Of a DNA stretch of 64,000 nt, positions 36,431 to 46,384 are shown piece after piece. A model generated the notes under the pieces. The model made no database searches. It worked only from the letters and a program-made list of their open reading frames with translations, and was not told the origin of the DNA. The position numbers were made by a program, and so were the translations under genes. Position 1 is the first letter of the stretch, and the number at the start of each line of letters is the position of its first letter. Source of the DNA: Mucilaginibacter celer (GTDB taxonomy: Bacteria; Bacteroidota; Bacteroidia; Sphingobacteriales; Sphingobacteriaceae); contig NZ_CP032869.1 in NCBI RefSeq assembly GCF_003576455.2, positions 3,968,001-4,032,000 of the forward strand, read 5' to 3'.

Positions 36431-39400
36431 CTATTTCAAATCACTACCTTCACTATCCACAATCCCTTTGATCTCATCAGCTGTTAAAGGCTCTTTAAAA
36501 ACCTTAACCTTATCCATGTAGCCATGAAAAACACGCTCGGACGGAAACTCTTCATTCCGTCCCAAAGTCCATTTGTTGTTATTGGATAAATTAGCCGAAG
36601 TTTCAACTACCGTTTTACCCGCTAATACCCCATCTATATATAAATACAGCGTTTTACCTGCACACACGCCGGCAATGTGATGCCATTTATTGTTCCAACC
36701 GGCAGGCAGGTTAACGGTACAATCGCCTCTGCCCCAGCCACCGGCAAAAAAAGTAAGGGTTTTATGATCGCTTACCTGTAACACGTGGCTATCGCCTTTG
36801 GTAATCATATCAACCAATCCGGCTTCGTTACCGGTTGGATAAACCCAGCCCATCATGGTTAAGGTTTCGCCCATATTATCGAGAGATGGCGCGTTAGGCA
36901 CTTCTACAAAAGTATTTTCACCGAAAGTTAGTTTGTCCGCTACATTTACAGGCGCGATGATGTGCGCATTATTTTGATAACCAGATCCATCTTTTAGTAA
37001 TTTATCAGGAACATAAGCTACCGGTGAAAGATCAAGCAATAACGAAGCAAGGTTATCCTTATAAACTTTGTAAATAGATTTCTCTCCTCCGATCAATATG
37101 TTTTGAAAGCCAATTGATATACCTTCAATTGAATGTTTTATCAGTTTCTTTTCACCCGGCAATAATTCAACTGTGTCTGTAAAAAGCAGTTCATCGTTCC
37201 GGGTTACCGGGATTTGAAAAACTTGCTTAACACCCCCTATATTTTGCACGCTGTAAGTTATCTGCTGCTGCTCGTTTAACCTAAGCATCTGTATAATACT
37301 CAATTCAGAAACTTTAAACGGATGCGAAGGTGGATTTAATGCTTGTTTCACCTCAATATTTATAAAGGGCATCCCTTCCAGCATCAACGTCGTTTTACCT
37401 AATGGATAAAGACGACAGATTATCGAATCTTTTTTTACCTCGCCCGAAGCTACCATGCAGTTTTTATAGGCATAAGGTTTGTCATCTACCAGCAATCTTA
37501 CTATTTTAACGCCTGCAGCACCAGTGTTTTTGATTGAAAAATGAATGGTGAAAGGCTCATTTACTCTGATGTTTTTGGTTGATAAAGTGTAACTAAGAAT
37601 TTTAAATTGTGGACTTTGCTTAGTTTCGGATAACACACCCGGATTTTTATCAACAGGCCATTGGGTTGGCTTATCAGCCATATCAAAAGCTAACAATCCC
37701 CCCGAAGCAATCAACCGATGTGGTATAATTAACTGCTGCCAAGATTTACCATTAACTTTCAAATCTTTTACATAATTATTCTCTAACGATGAATTATTAG
37801 CATTAATGGTAAACGTCTTTCCTTTAGGCAGGTGCAGCGTAACCGATTTAAACAAAGGTGCTCCAATGGCATAATACGGCCTGCCGGGGCAAACCGGGTA
37901 AATACCCATCGCGCTAAACATGTACCAGCTTGATGTTGAGCCCAGATCATCATTTCCCGGTAAACCGCCGGGGCTGTTACCAAAACGTTGCAGCATAATT
38001 TCGCGCAGCCATTTTTGGGTTAATGATGGTTTGCCGGCCTGGTTAAACAGGTAAGGTATATGAAATACCGTTTCATTATCAAACGGGATAGCATCAGCAA
38101 GCGCCGAATCCAACCGGGCTATGAACCGTGCGTTTCCACCTGTGATGTTAATCAGATCTTTGGCGTTATGCGGACCGAAATAGGAATACACCCATTTATC
38201 CCCCTCCTTATAACCCGACATTCCCGGATTTAGCTTAAACTCAGCATCACTGCGGGGCAACATTAACAACTGATCAATATTGAGCAGATTGCGATAATTA
38301 AGGCCCCTGGCCTGCAGCAGCTTGTAATCTTTATCATTGTGCATCACATCCTTTGCAAATTGCGATAAAGCCCAATCGTCATAAGCATACTCTACCGTGC
38401 GGGTAACTGATTCGGAACGGGTGAAGGGGATGTATCCTTTTTGATTGTATACCTCCATATCCGGTTGCACAAACGGAGATTCTAAAATGCTTTTTTTCAT
38501 GGCCGTGTAAGCCAGTTGCTTATCGAAACCGGTAATACCTTTTAAATAGCTATCAACAATAATAGGAATAGCGTGGTTGCCGGTCATGGATTCGGTAGGC
38601 AAGTGGCCTGTTTGCCTGTAGATATCCAGCATGGATAATATCACATCCTTCTGCTTATCGGGATAAAGCAACGTTAATAAAGGATGCAGCGAGCGAAACG
38701 TATCCCATGGAGAAAAAGCGCCGTACTGATCGGCTCCCGATTTTTGATGAACACTGCCATCGGCGCCCCTGTACCTGCCATCAGCATCATCAATAACCCA
38801 GGGTATTAAAAGCGAATGGTATAGCGCGGTATAGAAAACGGTTTTGTTTTGCTCGTTGCTGTCGTTAACATCAACTACCGCAAGTTTTTGGAGCCATTCA
38901 CGCTCTGCACGGGCATGAATTTCGTCAAAGGATGCCGCGCCTGTTTCTGCATCGATATTTTTTTGTGCACCGGCATAATCTACTGATGAAGCACTTATTT
39001 TAAGACCGATAACATTGCCAGGGGTTGATTTGAAAGTGAAGAGCCAGCCATCTTTAACCTGCTTTTTATCGGTGAAAGGCCCGGTAAAATTGATAACGGT
39101 ATGGTGGTTTGAGGCATGCAATACACGATTGTTTACCCCGGAAATTTCGCCGGCATCCGAAATAAAAATCATTGGGGTTACACCTGCTGCAAACGTAAAA
39201 CGAAATAAGCCAGATCTTGCAGTTGTAGTAGCCTCGATTGTTATCTCATTAAAAGCCACTTTATAATACCCGGGAGAGACTGTTTCATTGGCATGAGAGA
39301 ACTTTCGATCATAAATACCTGCTTCCGGATTAACCGGCATAATATGAAAACTTCCTGCCGAGCCCTCCGGGAAACCGCTCATGTGCCTGAAGCAGCTGAA

Positions 39401-39655
39401 GTAGCAGATGCTGGTATCGGCATAATTATAGCCTTTGCCGGTGCGCGTTTCAGGGCTTAGTTGGATAAAGCCTGATGGAACAACCGCGCCGGGGTATGTA
39501 CCGCCTTCGCTGCCCCATTTGGTGAATACATTGCTTTTTCCGGTGCCGATGAAGGGGTTGACATAGCGCAGGTGATTAGCTTGCTGGGCGATAACACTAT
39601 CGCTTAATATCAGCGATAAAATGGCTATTAAAATTAGAGGAAGATGCTTTTTCAA
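36431..39655 (-). CDS. GH92 alpha-mannosidase with C-terminal LamG-like domain
   Basis: The 1074-residue protein has a signal peptide (LPLILIAILSLILSDSVIAQ). GH92 hallmarks include YVNPFIGTGKSN, TYPGAVVPSGFIQLSPET, HMSGFPEGSAG, FSPWDTFRSLHPLLTLLYP, FDNETVFHIPYLFNQ and PGNDDLGSTSSWYMFSAMGIYPVCPG. These enzymes are Ca-dependent exo-alpha-mannosidases acting on N-glycan or yeast-mannan linkages. After about residue 690 comes a linker with Ig-like strands, then a concanavalin A-like/LamG module (about 890-1060: MGETLTMMGWVYPTGNEAG; NNKWHHIAGVCAGKTLYLYIDGVLAGK) likely to bind sugar. It is the last gene of glycan locus 2, separated from the acyltransferase gene by a hairpin repeat. Confidence 0.92.
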   Translation of the reverse strand: MKKHLPLILIAILSLILSDSVIAQQANHLRYVNPFIGTGKSNVFTKWGSEGGTYPGAVVPSGFIQLSPETRTGKGYNYADTSICYFSCFRHMSGFPEGSAGSFHIMPVNPEAGIYDRKFSHANETVSPGYYKVAFNEITIEATTTARSGLFRFTFAAGVTPMIFISDAGEISGVNNRVLHASNHHTVINFTGPFTDKKQVKDGWLFTFKSTPGNVIGLKISASSVDYAGAQKNIDAETGAASFDEIHARAEREWLQKLAVVDVNDSNEQNKTVFYTALYHSLLIPWVIDDADGRYRGADGSVHQKSGADQYGAFSPWDTFRSLHPLLTLLYPDKQKDVILSMLDIYRQTGHLPTESMTGNHAIPIIVDSYLKGITGFDKQLAYTAMKKSILESPFVQPDMEVYNQKGYIPFTRSESVTRTVEYAYDDWALSQFAKDVMHNDKDYKLLQARGLNYRNLLNIDQLLMLPRSDAEFKLNPGMSGYKEGDKWVYSYFGPHNAKDLINITGGNARFIARLDSALADAIPFDNETVFHIPYLFNQAGKPSLTQKWLREIMLQRFGNSPGGLPGNDDLGSTSSWYMFSAMGIYPVCPGRPYYAIGAPLFKSVTLHLPKGKTFTINANNSSLENNYVKDLKVNGKSWQQLIIPHRLIASGGLLAFDMADKPTQWPVDKNPGVLSETKQSPQFKILSYTLSTKNIRVNEPFTIHFSIKNTGAAGVKIVRLLVDDKPYAYKNCMVASGEVKKDSIICRLYPLGKTTLMLEGMPFINIEVKQALNPPSHPFKVSELSIIQMLRLNEQQQITYSVQNIGGVKQVFQIPVTRNDELLFTDTVELLPGEKKLIKHSIEGISIGFQNILIGGEKSIYKVYKDNLASLLLDLSPVAYVPDKLLKDGSGYQNNAHIIAPVNVADKLTFGENTFVEVPNAPSLDNMGETLTMMGWVYPTGNEAGLVDMITKGDSHVLQVSDHKTLTFFAGGWGRGDCTVNLPAGWNNKWHHIAGVCAGKTLYLYIDGVLAGKTVVETSANLSNNNKWTLGRNEEFPSERVFHGYMDKVKVFKEPLTADEIKGIVDSEGSDLK

Positions 39656-39705
39656 ATCAGTTTCTTATTAAGAATACATCGGTACACCGAAAGCGGCGTT
39701 TTTTT

Positions 39706-39831
39706 AATTCCCTCCCTTTGGAGGGGTGCGGTTGGCGATGCGGTGGCAGGGAGGGGTTTATTCGCGATGCCATTTGATCAGGCATATCGTAGAAACCCCT
39801 CCCTACACCCTCCCAAGGGAGGGAATCGCAC
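39706..39831. repeat. Hairpin repeat element, copy A (locus 2)
   Basis: Outer arms (39706-39724 and 39808-39826) pair with a few mismatches, and inner arms AGGGAGGGGTTT (39748-39759) and AAACCCCTCCCT (39793-39804) pair perfectly. The last 41 bases (39791-39831) are identical to 44029-44069. It lies between the acyltransferase and GH92 genes of the same operon. Confidence 0.88.
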
Positions 39832-39859
39832 AATCCCTCGCTTTAACCTATATTAAAAA

Positions 39860-40987
39860 CTATATCTTTATATAAATCTTCTTCTTATCCAACACATAAG
39901 CAACGGCCCAGCACAGCATCATATAACAAATGGCAAACACCAACGTCCCCAGCGGACCGGGAAATATCCGCTGATAAAACACCTGGTTTATCCAATCGTA
40001 AAAACTTAGCTGCGGGGCTACCCAAATGGTTTGTAATACGGTTAGCAGCAACTCCGATAGCAAATAAATAGCTAACGAGTTACGCCCCAGGATGAGGAAG
40101 AAATTAGTACCATTCTTTACTTTTTCTATCTCAATAATAAAAATCAGCAAACCGAGTATCGCCAAATCGATGCCGATAGTAAGCAGCGAAAAAGTGCTGG
40201 TCCACAATTTTTTAGCTATCGGGAAAAACTGGCCGAAGAATAATGCCGATACGATCAGCAAACCACCGAAGATGAACAGTTTGGCTACAGTTTCGTAAGT
40301 TTTGCCTTTGCGCTGGATGAATGCGCCTGCTAAAAAGCCGCCTATCACGTTCACAATACCGGTGAGTGTGCTCAGCAAACCTTCGGGATCAAAAGCTATC
40401 GGTCCGCCTTTATCGTGGTATAAATGATCGTTACCCATTATCGCGATATCCAGCTTTGTGCCTGCATTGCCCAGCATGGTAAACTCTTTGCCCAATTCGC
40501 CAAACATCACCAGGAATAACCAATAGCCTAAAAGTAATACCACTGAAATCAATACCGCTGTTTTCTGGCTACAGTAATGAACTATCAGCGCGCCAAAAAA
40601 ATAACAAAGTGCAATGCGTTGCAAAACCCCCATAATGCGGGTATGGCTTAAGGGGTTAAAAGCCCATCCATCGGCCGTGCGATGGAAAAACGGGAACCAA
40701 TACATCAGGTAACCCAACAGAAAAATGATCGCTGTGCGTTTCAGTATCTTAGTGATAAAAGCTGCGTCTGTTTCAAATTTCTTTTTCGAGAAACTCAGGG
40801 CATTACCCACCGCGAATAAAAACGACGGGAAAACCAGATCGGTAGGTGTAAAACCAAACCAAGCCGCATGATCAAGCGGAGCCCATACCGTTGCGCCAGA
40901 GCCGGGGGCGTTAACAATGATCATGAAACAGATGGTCATCCCCCTGAAAATATCCAATGCCGTAAAGCGTTCTGTTGCTATTGCCAT
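39860..40987 (-). CDS. HGSNAT/NagX-like transmembrane acyltransferase (DUF5009-like)
   Basis: The 375-residue inner-membrane protein has about ten hydrophobic helices and opens RFTALDIFRGMTICFMIIVNAPG. The segment LDHAAWFGFTPTDLVFPSFLFAVGN contains His40, which aligns with the active-site His of human heparan-alpha-glucosaminide N-acetyltransferase. Family members transfer acetyl from cytoplasmic acetyl-CoA to a sugar amine on the other side of the membrane or share the fold. The gene is 6 bases after GH35 in the same operon as a GH89 alpha-N-acetylglucosaminidase, which supports an aminosugar acceptor. The exact acceptor is inferred. Confidence 0.85.
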   Translation of the reverse strand: MAIATERFTALDIFRGMTICFMIIVNAPGSGATVWAPLDHAAWFGFTPTDLVFPSFLFAVGNALSFSKKKFETDAAFITKILKRTAIIFLLGYLMYWFPFFHRTADGWAFNPLSHTRIMGVLQRIALCYFFGALIVHYCSQKTAVLISVVLLLGYWLFLVMFGELGKEFTMLGNAGTKLDIAIMGNDHLYHDKGGPIAFDPEGLLSTLTGIVNVIGGFLAGAFIQRKGKTYETVAKLFIFGGLLIVSALFFGQFFPIAKKLWTSTFSLLTIGIDLAILGLLIFIIEIEKVKNGTNFFLILGRNSLAIYLLSELLLTVLQTIWVAPQLSFYDWINQVFYQRIFPGPLGTLVFAICYMMLCWAVAYVLDKKKIYIKI

Positions 40988-40993
40988 GTTTTA

Positions 40994-43930
40994 TTAGTTA
41001 AGATCTGCTTTTTGTAGTGTTATTGTGCGGCCTGCCACCTGTTCGGCCACAATGGTTGATTGATTTGGCTGCCTGCCATCTTCATCATAAATCACCAGTT
41101 GATTTAAGCCATTATTAAGCCAGCACTCCGGGATATATAAACTTGATACCGGGATCTTTTCGGGATATCGGCCAATGTTATGCCCGTTGACCCAAACTGT
41201 ACCATGCCCCAGGCCTTTAGGATCAAAACGCCAGATGAGCGTTTTGCCTTTTACCTGCGGTGTGCTGAATGACGAACGATAGAAATGCGGGCCGCCGGTT
41301 GTATCTTTACCAACGATCATTTTTTGCCAGCCATTTTTATCCGCCGGGTTTCCGGGGCCGCCCTTCATTTGCCAGTTGGTTATTACCTGTGCATCGCCAA
41401 TGGCGTTTATTTTTACAGGCTGATCGATACCGCCTTCGTTCGAGTAGTTTTCAATAAATACGCTTAATGCTATCGGTGCTTTTAATGTAGCAGCATCGGT
41501 CAACTCCACCTGGAAAGGTTGGTTCCAGCCATTGTGGTGAAACACTTTTTTACCGTTGATAAATACTGTTGCATTTTCATCAACGCTTTTAAATAAAAGA
41601 GCAAGCTTACTGGTACCTGCAGGCTGTTGCGGGATAATGGTATGGAACCATGCATATCCCTCTTTGGTGTTAAATACGTCGGTGCCTATTTTGTATTTTT
41701 TGAACCTGGTGGTATCAAATGCCGGCGGCCCCTGGCTAACGTCTCCTTTTTGCGCAGGCGTGTAATACCAGTTACCTAATTCACTGATAAACGGTCCCCC
41801 TTTTTTAATAAGTGCTTTGCCGAAAACTCCTTTGCTGTCAACCTCATCAACAGGCCCAATATAAGCGGCAAGTTTATCACGGCCATCATGTGCAGCGAAT
41901 ATGGCTAAAGTGTGTTTTCCTTTTTTCAGATCTAAAGTAAGTTCAGCGTTGTTTAATTTCCATTTTGCAGCTGGCTTACCATCAATAAAAGCCTGCCCCC
42001 TACCGCCGCCGTTTACCTGTAAAGTGTATTTACCCGTTTCAGGGATATTGACCAATGTACGGTACCAGGCATCCGGGCTGATATCACCATCAGCACCCAT
42101 CGGCAACGGGTTAACAGATGGTAGCCAATTAACCGTTTTATAATTTGCCGCGGCAAAACCGGTTGCATCCTTAATCATCCAATTATTTAACGCTATTGAT
42201 GATGGTTGATTAAAGGTATTTTGTTCTGACGTTGTTAATTGTGTCGATTTTTTATCGGAATAGAGCCAAACCGCGGTGTTTGTTGTTGATAACAGCGGGC
42301 TTTCAATTTGAGCCGATAATTGGTTGTTTTTTATTGTTGTACCGGCAATATAGCCCGCCCCGCTTAAAACATAATTCAGGCCATTAACTTCGGTAATGAA
42401 AGTTTTATCAGTCCACTGCCTGTTCATAACCAATACGCGGATAGTTTGGTTACCGGCTTTGAAGAGATATTCTAAAGGCTTTTGGATGGCAGTCATCACT
42501 TCAGTAATATTTACCGATGAACCACTAATTTTCACTGCCGGGTTTGCAGTTGAAGGTGTGCTCTTAGTTTTAAAGCCCAGATCAATCGCCTGTCCCTTTT
42601 CAACATCAACAATAACCGTTGTAGTATTGGCTTGCTTTACAACGGCAAATACCCTCGTCAAGGCCCGATCAATCGTAACTTCATCATTAAGTTTAAAGTT
42701 ATGGATGAGGGGATAAATCTCGCCGGGCAACACAGTTAATGGCTTTTTACCGCCAGCGGTGTTTAATAATGTTGATATTGCTTTTTTACCGGGATTGTCA
42801 ATAAAAACGATATCGCCCGCCGGACTTTTACGCGCAGTTACTTTTAATGCAGTATCCGTAATCAATTTACTGTAAGATGAATCAGCAACGCTGTTTTCTA
42901 AAACATCCTGAAAGCTACGGCTAAACAGGGCTGCACGTTTAAAGGTGTAGTATATCGGCCTTAAATCACCTGCCTGACCAATGGCGGCGCCGTAATCGTA
43001 TGATGCTGCGTCTTCATCATTATTGGTGTAACCAAAATTCGATCCACCATGCACCATGTAGTAGTTATAACCGTTTCCTCCGTGAGCAATGATCTTCCAG
43101 GTGCGGCGGTTGTACAAGTCATCATCGCCCGGTTTCGCGCTGTATTGCGAGTACCATACGCTCCAAAACTCGGTAGAGAACCATGGATTAGGGCGTTTTG
43201 CATCGTCAAGCTTTCCATCCCCGGCGGGGTCGCTGGCGTGGTGCAGGCCGCTGAAAAAGTAAGGGACCTGGATGCCTGCATCAAGCGCCCTGGTTTGCAA
43301 ATGTTTAAAGTAGCTATCGGGCATCGCGGTTCCCCAGCCGTTGGGATGCTCATTTTCCAGCTGTACCAATATTACCGAACCACCTTTATTTATTTGATTA
43401 TTGGTTACGATAGGCAGCAGATGATCAAAAAAGCGATCAACATATTTTTCAAACTGCGGGTTAGGTTCCCTTACTTTTAGCCCGGGTTTAAATTTGAGCC
43501 AGATGGGGTAACCGCCAAAATCCCACTCGGCACAGTAATATGGACCTACACGAACTATAGAATACATGCCCAAATCTTTCACCATTTTCAGGAAAGCATT
43601 CAGGTCACGATCGCCGGTAAAATCAAATTTGCCTTCCGTTGGTTCGTGAAAATTCCAGATGGTGTAAATCTCGATACAGTTGAAACCGGCACGTTTTATC
43701 TTTAATAACCTATCGTACCAAAGCTGTCGCGGGATACGAGCGTACTCTAATCCTGCCGAAACGATGAACGTGCGTTTGCCGTTGACGAGGAATCCTTTGC
43801 TATCGAAATCGATATAAGGTTTTGCTGCCGCAGATGCGGGGAAGATATGATCGTTGGAGCCTTGGCCGTACGATACGGTGCAAATCGATAAAAACAGGCC
43901 TGTTAAAAACAGGTGGAAGATTTTCTTCAT
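40994..43930 (-). CDS. GH35 beta-galactosidase
   Basis: The 978-residue protein has a signal peptide (IFHLFLTGLFLSICTVSYGQ). The GH35 TIM barrel shows AGFNCIEIYTIWNFHEPTEGKFDF, RVGPYYCAEWDFGGYPIWL, the acid/base Glu at about 194 in VQLENEHPNG and the nucleophile Glu at about 254 in WFSTEFWSVW. GGSNFGYTN follows. The C-terminal half contains galactose-binding-like jelly-roll domains (FRSSFSTPQVKGKTLIWRFDPKGLGHGTVWVNGHNIGRYPEKI). It removes terminal beta-galactose, likely in the periplasm or on the surface. In this operon it could act after GH89 exposes galactose. Confidence 0.93.
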   Translation of the reverse strand: MKKIFHLFLTGLFLSICTVSYGQGSNDHIFPASAAAKPYIDFDSKGFLVNGKRTFIVSAGLEYARIPRQLWYDRLLKIKRAGFNCIEIYTIWNFHEPTEGKFDFTGDRDLNAFLKMVKDLGMYSIVRVGPYYCAEWDFGGYPIWLKFKPGLKVREPNPQFEKYVDRFFDHLLPIVTNNQINKGGSVILVQLENEHPNGWGTAMPDSYFKHLQTRALDAGIQVPYFFSGLHHASDPAGDGKLDDAKRPNPWFSTEFWSVWYSQYSAKPGDDDLYNRRTWKIIAHGGNGYNYYMVHGGSNFGYTNNDEDAASYDYGAAIGQAGDLRPIYYTFKRAALFSRSFQDVLENSVADSSYSKLITDTALKVTARKSPAGDIVFIDNPGKKAISTLLNTAGGKKPLTVLPGEIYPLIHNFKLNDEVTIDRALTRVFAVVKQANTTTVIVDVEKGQAIDLGFKTKSTPSTANPAVKISGSSVNITEVMTAIQKPLEYLFKAGNQTIRVLVMNRQWTDKTFITEVNGLNYVLSGAGYIAGTTIKNNQLSAQIESPLLSTTNTAVWLYSDKKSTQLTTSEQNTFNQPSSIALNNWMIKDATGFAAANYKTVNWLPSVNPLPMGADGDISPDAWYRTLVNIPETGKYTLQVNGGGRGQAFIDGKPAAKWKLNNAELTLDLKKGKHTLAIFAAHDGRDKLAAYIGPVDEVDSKGVFGKALIKKGGPFISELGNWYYTPAQKGDVSQGPPAFDTTRFKKYKIGTDVFNTKEGYAWFHTIIPQQPAGTSKLALLFKSVDENATVFINGKKVFHHNGWNQPFQVELTDAATLKAPIALSVFIENYSNEGGIDQPVKINAIGDAQVITNWQMKGGPGNPADKNGWQKMIVGKDTTGGPHFYRSSFSTPQVKGKTLIWRFDPKGLGHGTVWVNGHNIGRYPEKIPVSSLYIPECWLNNGLNQLVIYDEDGRQPNQSTIVAEQVAGRTITLQKADLN

Positions 43931-43944
43931 ACTAATGAAATTTC

Positions 43945-44069
43945 AATTCCCTCCCTCGGGAGGGGTGCGGTGAACTGCGCGGTGGCAGGGAGGGGTTTGT
44001 ACACCCTGCTTATTTGAAAGCATGGTGAAGAAACCCCTCCCTACACCCTCCCAAGGGAGGGAATCGCAC
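43945..44069. repeat. Hairpin repeat element, copy B (locus 2)
   Basis: This element is almost the same as copy A: left arm AATTCCCTCCC..., inner AGGGAGGGGTTT and a right half (44029-44069) identical to 39791-39831 over 41 bases. Only the central loop differs clearly. It lies between the GH89 and GH35 genes, in the same operon as copy A. Confidence 0.88.
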
Positions 44070-44098
44070 TTCCCACCGCTTTTTTTAATAACTATGTA

Positions 44099-46297
44099 TT
44101 AATAAGCCTGCTTAACAACATCATTATACTTCACAAACAAAGCCTTGGCCTGCTCAACTGGATTACCCTTCACTGCATCGCTATAAGCATTATCGTGGCG
44201 GTTAACCCAGCTCCACTCCCAATCTTTCACCTGTTTGTCAAACGCCTTTTCATCGAAAGCCACACCAGTTGATAGTGATTTATTCAACTGGGTAAAGTAT
44301 AGCTCCCAACGTGGTTCGTAATAACCTTTTATTAAACCTGCCCATTGACGGTTTGAGTATTCGCGGAGGCCGCTTTCTTTATCGCCCCAAAGAGTTACCA
44401 GGTCGCGGGCATTAAATTCGTACAGGTTTTTTTCTTTATCGGTGATGCCGTTGGCGCGGGCTTCGTTTATCCATTTGCCCAGAAGGAAATCTTTGCGGGT
44501 GGCCAATAGCGCGTCCATATCGTCCATCAGCTGTAAAAAGGCGGTGCTGTATTTTTTAAAATCTTCTTTGTTGCCGCTTTTGTAGGCAGCAGCCATTTTT
44601 TGTTGCAGCGGGCTTGCATAATTGGCCAATACCTGCCGGGTTACATCTACCAGATCGTACTGAAAACCGTCGCTTTGTTTCAGGCTATCTGCCGACGCAA
44701 TGAGTAATTCCCAGGCTTTGTTTAGCTTTTTCGGATCATAGTCCAGGTGAGTTAAAACACGATCAATTTTAGGCAGCATGGTAGGCCTCGCTACAATGAT
44801 CGATTCCGGACCGCCCTCGGTAAGTCCGCCTGCATAAACCGAATTTAGCAGAATGTGCCATGCCTCGCCGGCATTCGCATTCAATTGCCCGTACCTACGT
44901 TTCGCGTAATCCTGTATCCAGGCATCGGCATCAATCGGGGTATCGCGCCAAACGTTTTCAAACATCAGGGCAAAAAGAGCTGGGTTTTGTTCAATACCTT
45001 CGGGGGTGATACCTATTCCCTGCATATTTTTTGATTCCGGATCGTGCAGGGCTATCGCCGGATCGGCAGCCACATGGCGCATCCTGCCAAATAAACTGAT
45101 ATTACCGCCAAAGTTTTGCAACATGCTCCAGATCCATGGTTTGCCATAGTAAGCTTCGGTACGGTTCCAAACAGGGTGGGCATCGCTGTACAAATCCAGG
45201 ACTATCATGTGCTCATCGGGCACGGCATTCAATAAAGCTTTGATTTGTGGTTGCCCCCAAAATTTACCGTTATAATGGAACATCCAGCCCTGCATTACCC
45301 AAACCGCTTTCGGATCGGCAGCGGCCATCGAGTTAAACACCTTTTTACTCATGCCATCCAGGTAGGTTGAATCGTTGGTTGGCGGCACATTTTCATTAAA
45401 AGTATCGGCCGAATACAGGTGATCGGTTCCAAACTCTTTGGTTTGAGCTTCGATATATTTTTTGCCGATGGTTTCAAACAATTCATCATCCGGATCAAGG
45501 ATAAATACATCCGGGAAACCGGCATCCCAGTTGGTGCGTTTTACTTTCGCTTTCGGAAACCTATCCTTAAACGATGGCGGCACGTGACCGGTAAATGATG
45601 ACAGCACCGGCTTCATGCCAAATGAACGCTCACGCTCCAATATCTTTTTTTGCAATTCTTTATGCGAATCTTTCCAATGCTGCGGCAGCGGGCCGCCCCA
45701 GGCATCGATATTCCCCATCCAAAACCACGAAAAATAGGCCGGTCCGCTGAAAAAGGCGTCGAGTTCTTTATCTGTAAAGCCCATACTTTTGTATACATCC
45801 TGCCACACGGCTTCCTCGCCGGTAATGGCAAGCGGCATGTTGATACCGTTAAGCGCCATCCAGTCAATTTCCTTTTGCCAGCGCTCCCAATCCCACCAGG
45901 CCATGGTGTAGTTGAAGGTGCAATAGTTAAGGTAATACCTGTATTGGTAAGGCGTGTTTTTATGAATAAAACCTTTTACCATCGGCAGCGTGGCAGGCAG
46001 GTTTAAGTTGGTGCCATTCCAGCCGATATCGGCGTTGCAATAATTTTTGAGGTAGTAATTTAATGCCGAGGCAATGGAAAGGCCGTTGTTGCCTTTCAAA
46101 ACAATCTTCCCATCGTGGCTGCTTAACTCAAAAACATCTTTACCATTTTCCTGCGGAATAGCTTCAACCAAAAACGAAACCGAACGGCCGGGTATCACCC
46201 TTTCAATAAAATCATGACTGGCCTTCTGGTCAACCTGGGCCTGGGCGCTAAAACCCAATGCAATAACAATAGCTGTAAGTATGCCTTTTTTCATCAA
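44099..46297 (-). CDS. GH89 alpha-N-acetylglucosaminidase
   Basis: The 732-residue protein has a short signal peptide (GILTAIVIALGFSAQA). NAGLU hallmarks follow: RYYLNYCTFNYTMAWWDWERWQKEIDWMALNGINMPLAITGEEAVWQDVY, AYFSWFWMGNIDAWGGPLPQHW, DTFNENVPPT, WVMQGWMFH and YGKPWIWSMLQNFGGN. The family cleaves terminal alpha-linked GlcNAc, as in heparan sulfate ends or alpha-1,4-GlcNAc-capped mucin-type glycans. It follows susD after a strong hairpin and precedes GH35 across a repeat element. Export implies action in the periplasm or at the outer membrane. Confidence 0.95.
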   Translation of the reverse strand: MMKKGILTAIVIALGFSAQAQVDQKASHDFIERVIPGRSVSFLVEAIPQENGKDVFELSSHDGKIVLKGNNGLSIASALNYYLKNYCNADIGWNGTNLNLPATLPMVKGFIHKNTPYQYRYYLNYCTFNYTMAWWDWERWQKEIDWMALNGINMPLAITGEEAVWQDVYKSMGFTDKELDAFFSGPAYFSWFWMGNIDAWGGPLPQHWKDSHKELQKKILERERSFGMKPVLSSFTGHVPPSFKDRFPKAKVKRTNWDAGFPDVFILDPDDELFETIGKKYIEAQTKEFGTDHLYSADTFNENVPPTNDSTYLDGMSKKVFNSMAAADPKAVWVMQGWMFHYNGKFWGQPQIKALLNAVPDEHMIVLDLYSDAHPVWNRTEAYYGKPWIWSMLQNFGGNISLFGRMRHVAADPAIALHDPESKNMQGIGITPEGIEQNPALFALMFENVWRDTPIDADAWIQDYAKRRYGQLNANAGEAWHILLNSVYAGGLTEGGPESIIVARPTMLPKIDRVLTHLDYDPKKLNKAWELLIASADSLKQSDGFQYDLVDVTRQVLANYASPLQQKMAAAYKSGNKEDFKKYSTAFLQLMDDMDALLATRKDFLLGKWINEARANGITDKEKNLYEFNARDLVTLWGDKESGLREYSNRQWAGLIKGYYEPRWELYFTQLNKSLSTGVAFDEKAFDKQVKDWEWSWVNRHDNAYSDAVKGNPVEQAKALFVKYNDVVKQAY

Positions 46298-46335
46298 TAT
46301 TACCGGTATAAATTAAGGGATGTAAAATTCAATAA

Positions 46336-46372
46336 AAATGCCGGTAACAGTACAAACTGTTTACCGGCATTT
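46336..46372 (-). terminator. Intrinsic terminator after susD, locus 2
   Basis: AAATGCCGGTAA (46336-46347) and TTACCGGCATTT (46361-46372) form a perfect 12-base stem. On the minus strand a T-rich stretch follows. Placed between susD and GH89, it probably lowers transcription of the enzyme genes relative to susCD. Confidence 0.8.
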
Positions 46373-46384
46373 TATCAGCATGGC

